A stretch of DNA of 6,366 bases from Candidatus Nanopelagicales bacterium (GTDB lineage Bacteria > Actinomycetota > Actinomycetes > S36-B12): positions 1 to 6,366 of the forward strand of contig JAGYOB010000348.1 in the NCBI GenBank assembly GCA_018399515.1. Direction: 5' to 3'. Positions 6,325-6,366 of the stretch are shown in pieces (position 1 is the stretch's first letter; the number at the start of each line of letters is the position of its first letter). The position numbers were made by a program, and so were the translations under genes. The notes under the pieces were generated by a model that saw nothing but the letters and a program-made list of their open reading frames with translations, searched no databases and was not told the origin of the DNA.

Positions 6325-6366
6325 GTTTTTTTTTGCATTTTTTTATTGCAATAAAAGCAAAAAAAC
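6325..6366. repeat. Fold-back AT-rich palindrome at the window end
   Basis: All 18 bases from 6349 to 6366 can pair with bases 6325-6348, leaving six bases unpaired on the left arm. The centre is the perfect palindrome TATTGCAATA (6344-6353), and the outer arms are T9/A7 closed by a G-C pair at 6325 and 6366. It reaches the last base of the window. It may be a real hairpin, a terminator-like element, or a fold-back assembly artefact. Confidence 0.45.

Larger units (their letters stand above)
6172..6366. other. AT-rich non-coding region upstream of the minus-strand unit
   Basis: No convincing gene is seen on either strand. GC content falls from about 47% (6181-6240) to 40% (6241-6300) and about 21% (6301-6366) by hand count, far below the coding DNA to the left. 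It holds homopolymer runs: G7 at 6230-6236, A6 at 6256-6261, T6 at 6287-6292, A8 at 6306-6313, T6 at 6317-6322, T9 at 6326-6334 and T7 at 6338-6344. A promoter for the minus-strand genes should lie here, but no good -35/-10 pair was found. A sequencing or assembly artefact at the contig end is an alternative explanation. Confidence 0.6.

Noticed and set aside
1..6366. CRISPR arrays, tRNA or rRNA genes, insertion sequences, riboswitches
   Set aside because: No spaced repeats, cloverleaf, transposase motifs or recognisable riboswitch core were seen on either strand.

Overview
The window is high-GC DNA from an actinobacterium-like genome, possibly near Propionibacteriaceae or Micrococcales, though the genus cannot be fixed from this sequence. 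The main pointers are the IF2 with a Gly/Arg/Pro-rich linker leading into RGRKSKRAKRQEFDNM, actinobacterial-style RbfA and TruB sequences, and strongly GC-biased third codon positions.

Left half, plus strand (1-3471): the translation and ribosome-maturation cluster infB-rbfA-truB. infB is cut by the left edge, and only its last 674 codons are visible. A 51-base spacer holding a small hairpin and an AGGAGG ribosome-binding site leads to rbfA. truB overlaps the rbfA stop, so the two are probably translationally coupled. Together they provide initiation factor IF2, 30S maturation factor RbfA and tRNA U55 pseudouridine synthase TruB. The ribF and rpsO genes that often follow truB are absent here.

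Right half, minus strand (6171 down to 3450): a separate convergent transcription unit. It encodes a small 39-aa ORF, a 120-aa protein of unknown family, and a 748-aa protein made of two fused GT-B type glycosyltransferase modules. The three are joined by 4-base stop/start overlaps (GTGA, then ATGA), which suggests coupled translation of one polycistronic message. The glycosyltransferase gene runs tail-to-tail into truB with a 22-base overlap, and a terminator-like hairpin for the truB strand lies in and beside that overlap. The likely role is synthesis of a cell-surface glycan; the acceptor and sugar donors cannot be read from the sequence.

Right end (about 6172-6366): a non-coding region whose base composition falls sharply, to about 30% GC by hand count over 6241-6366. 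It contains A- and T-tracts spaced near one helical turn, a perfect 9-base inverted repeat, and a fold-back palindrome that reaches the last base. It may be the regulatory region of the minus-strand unit, foreign AT-rich DNA, or a contig-end artefact; sequence alone does not decide.
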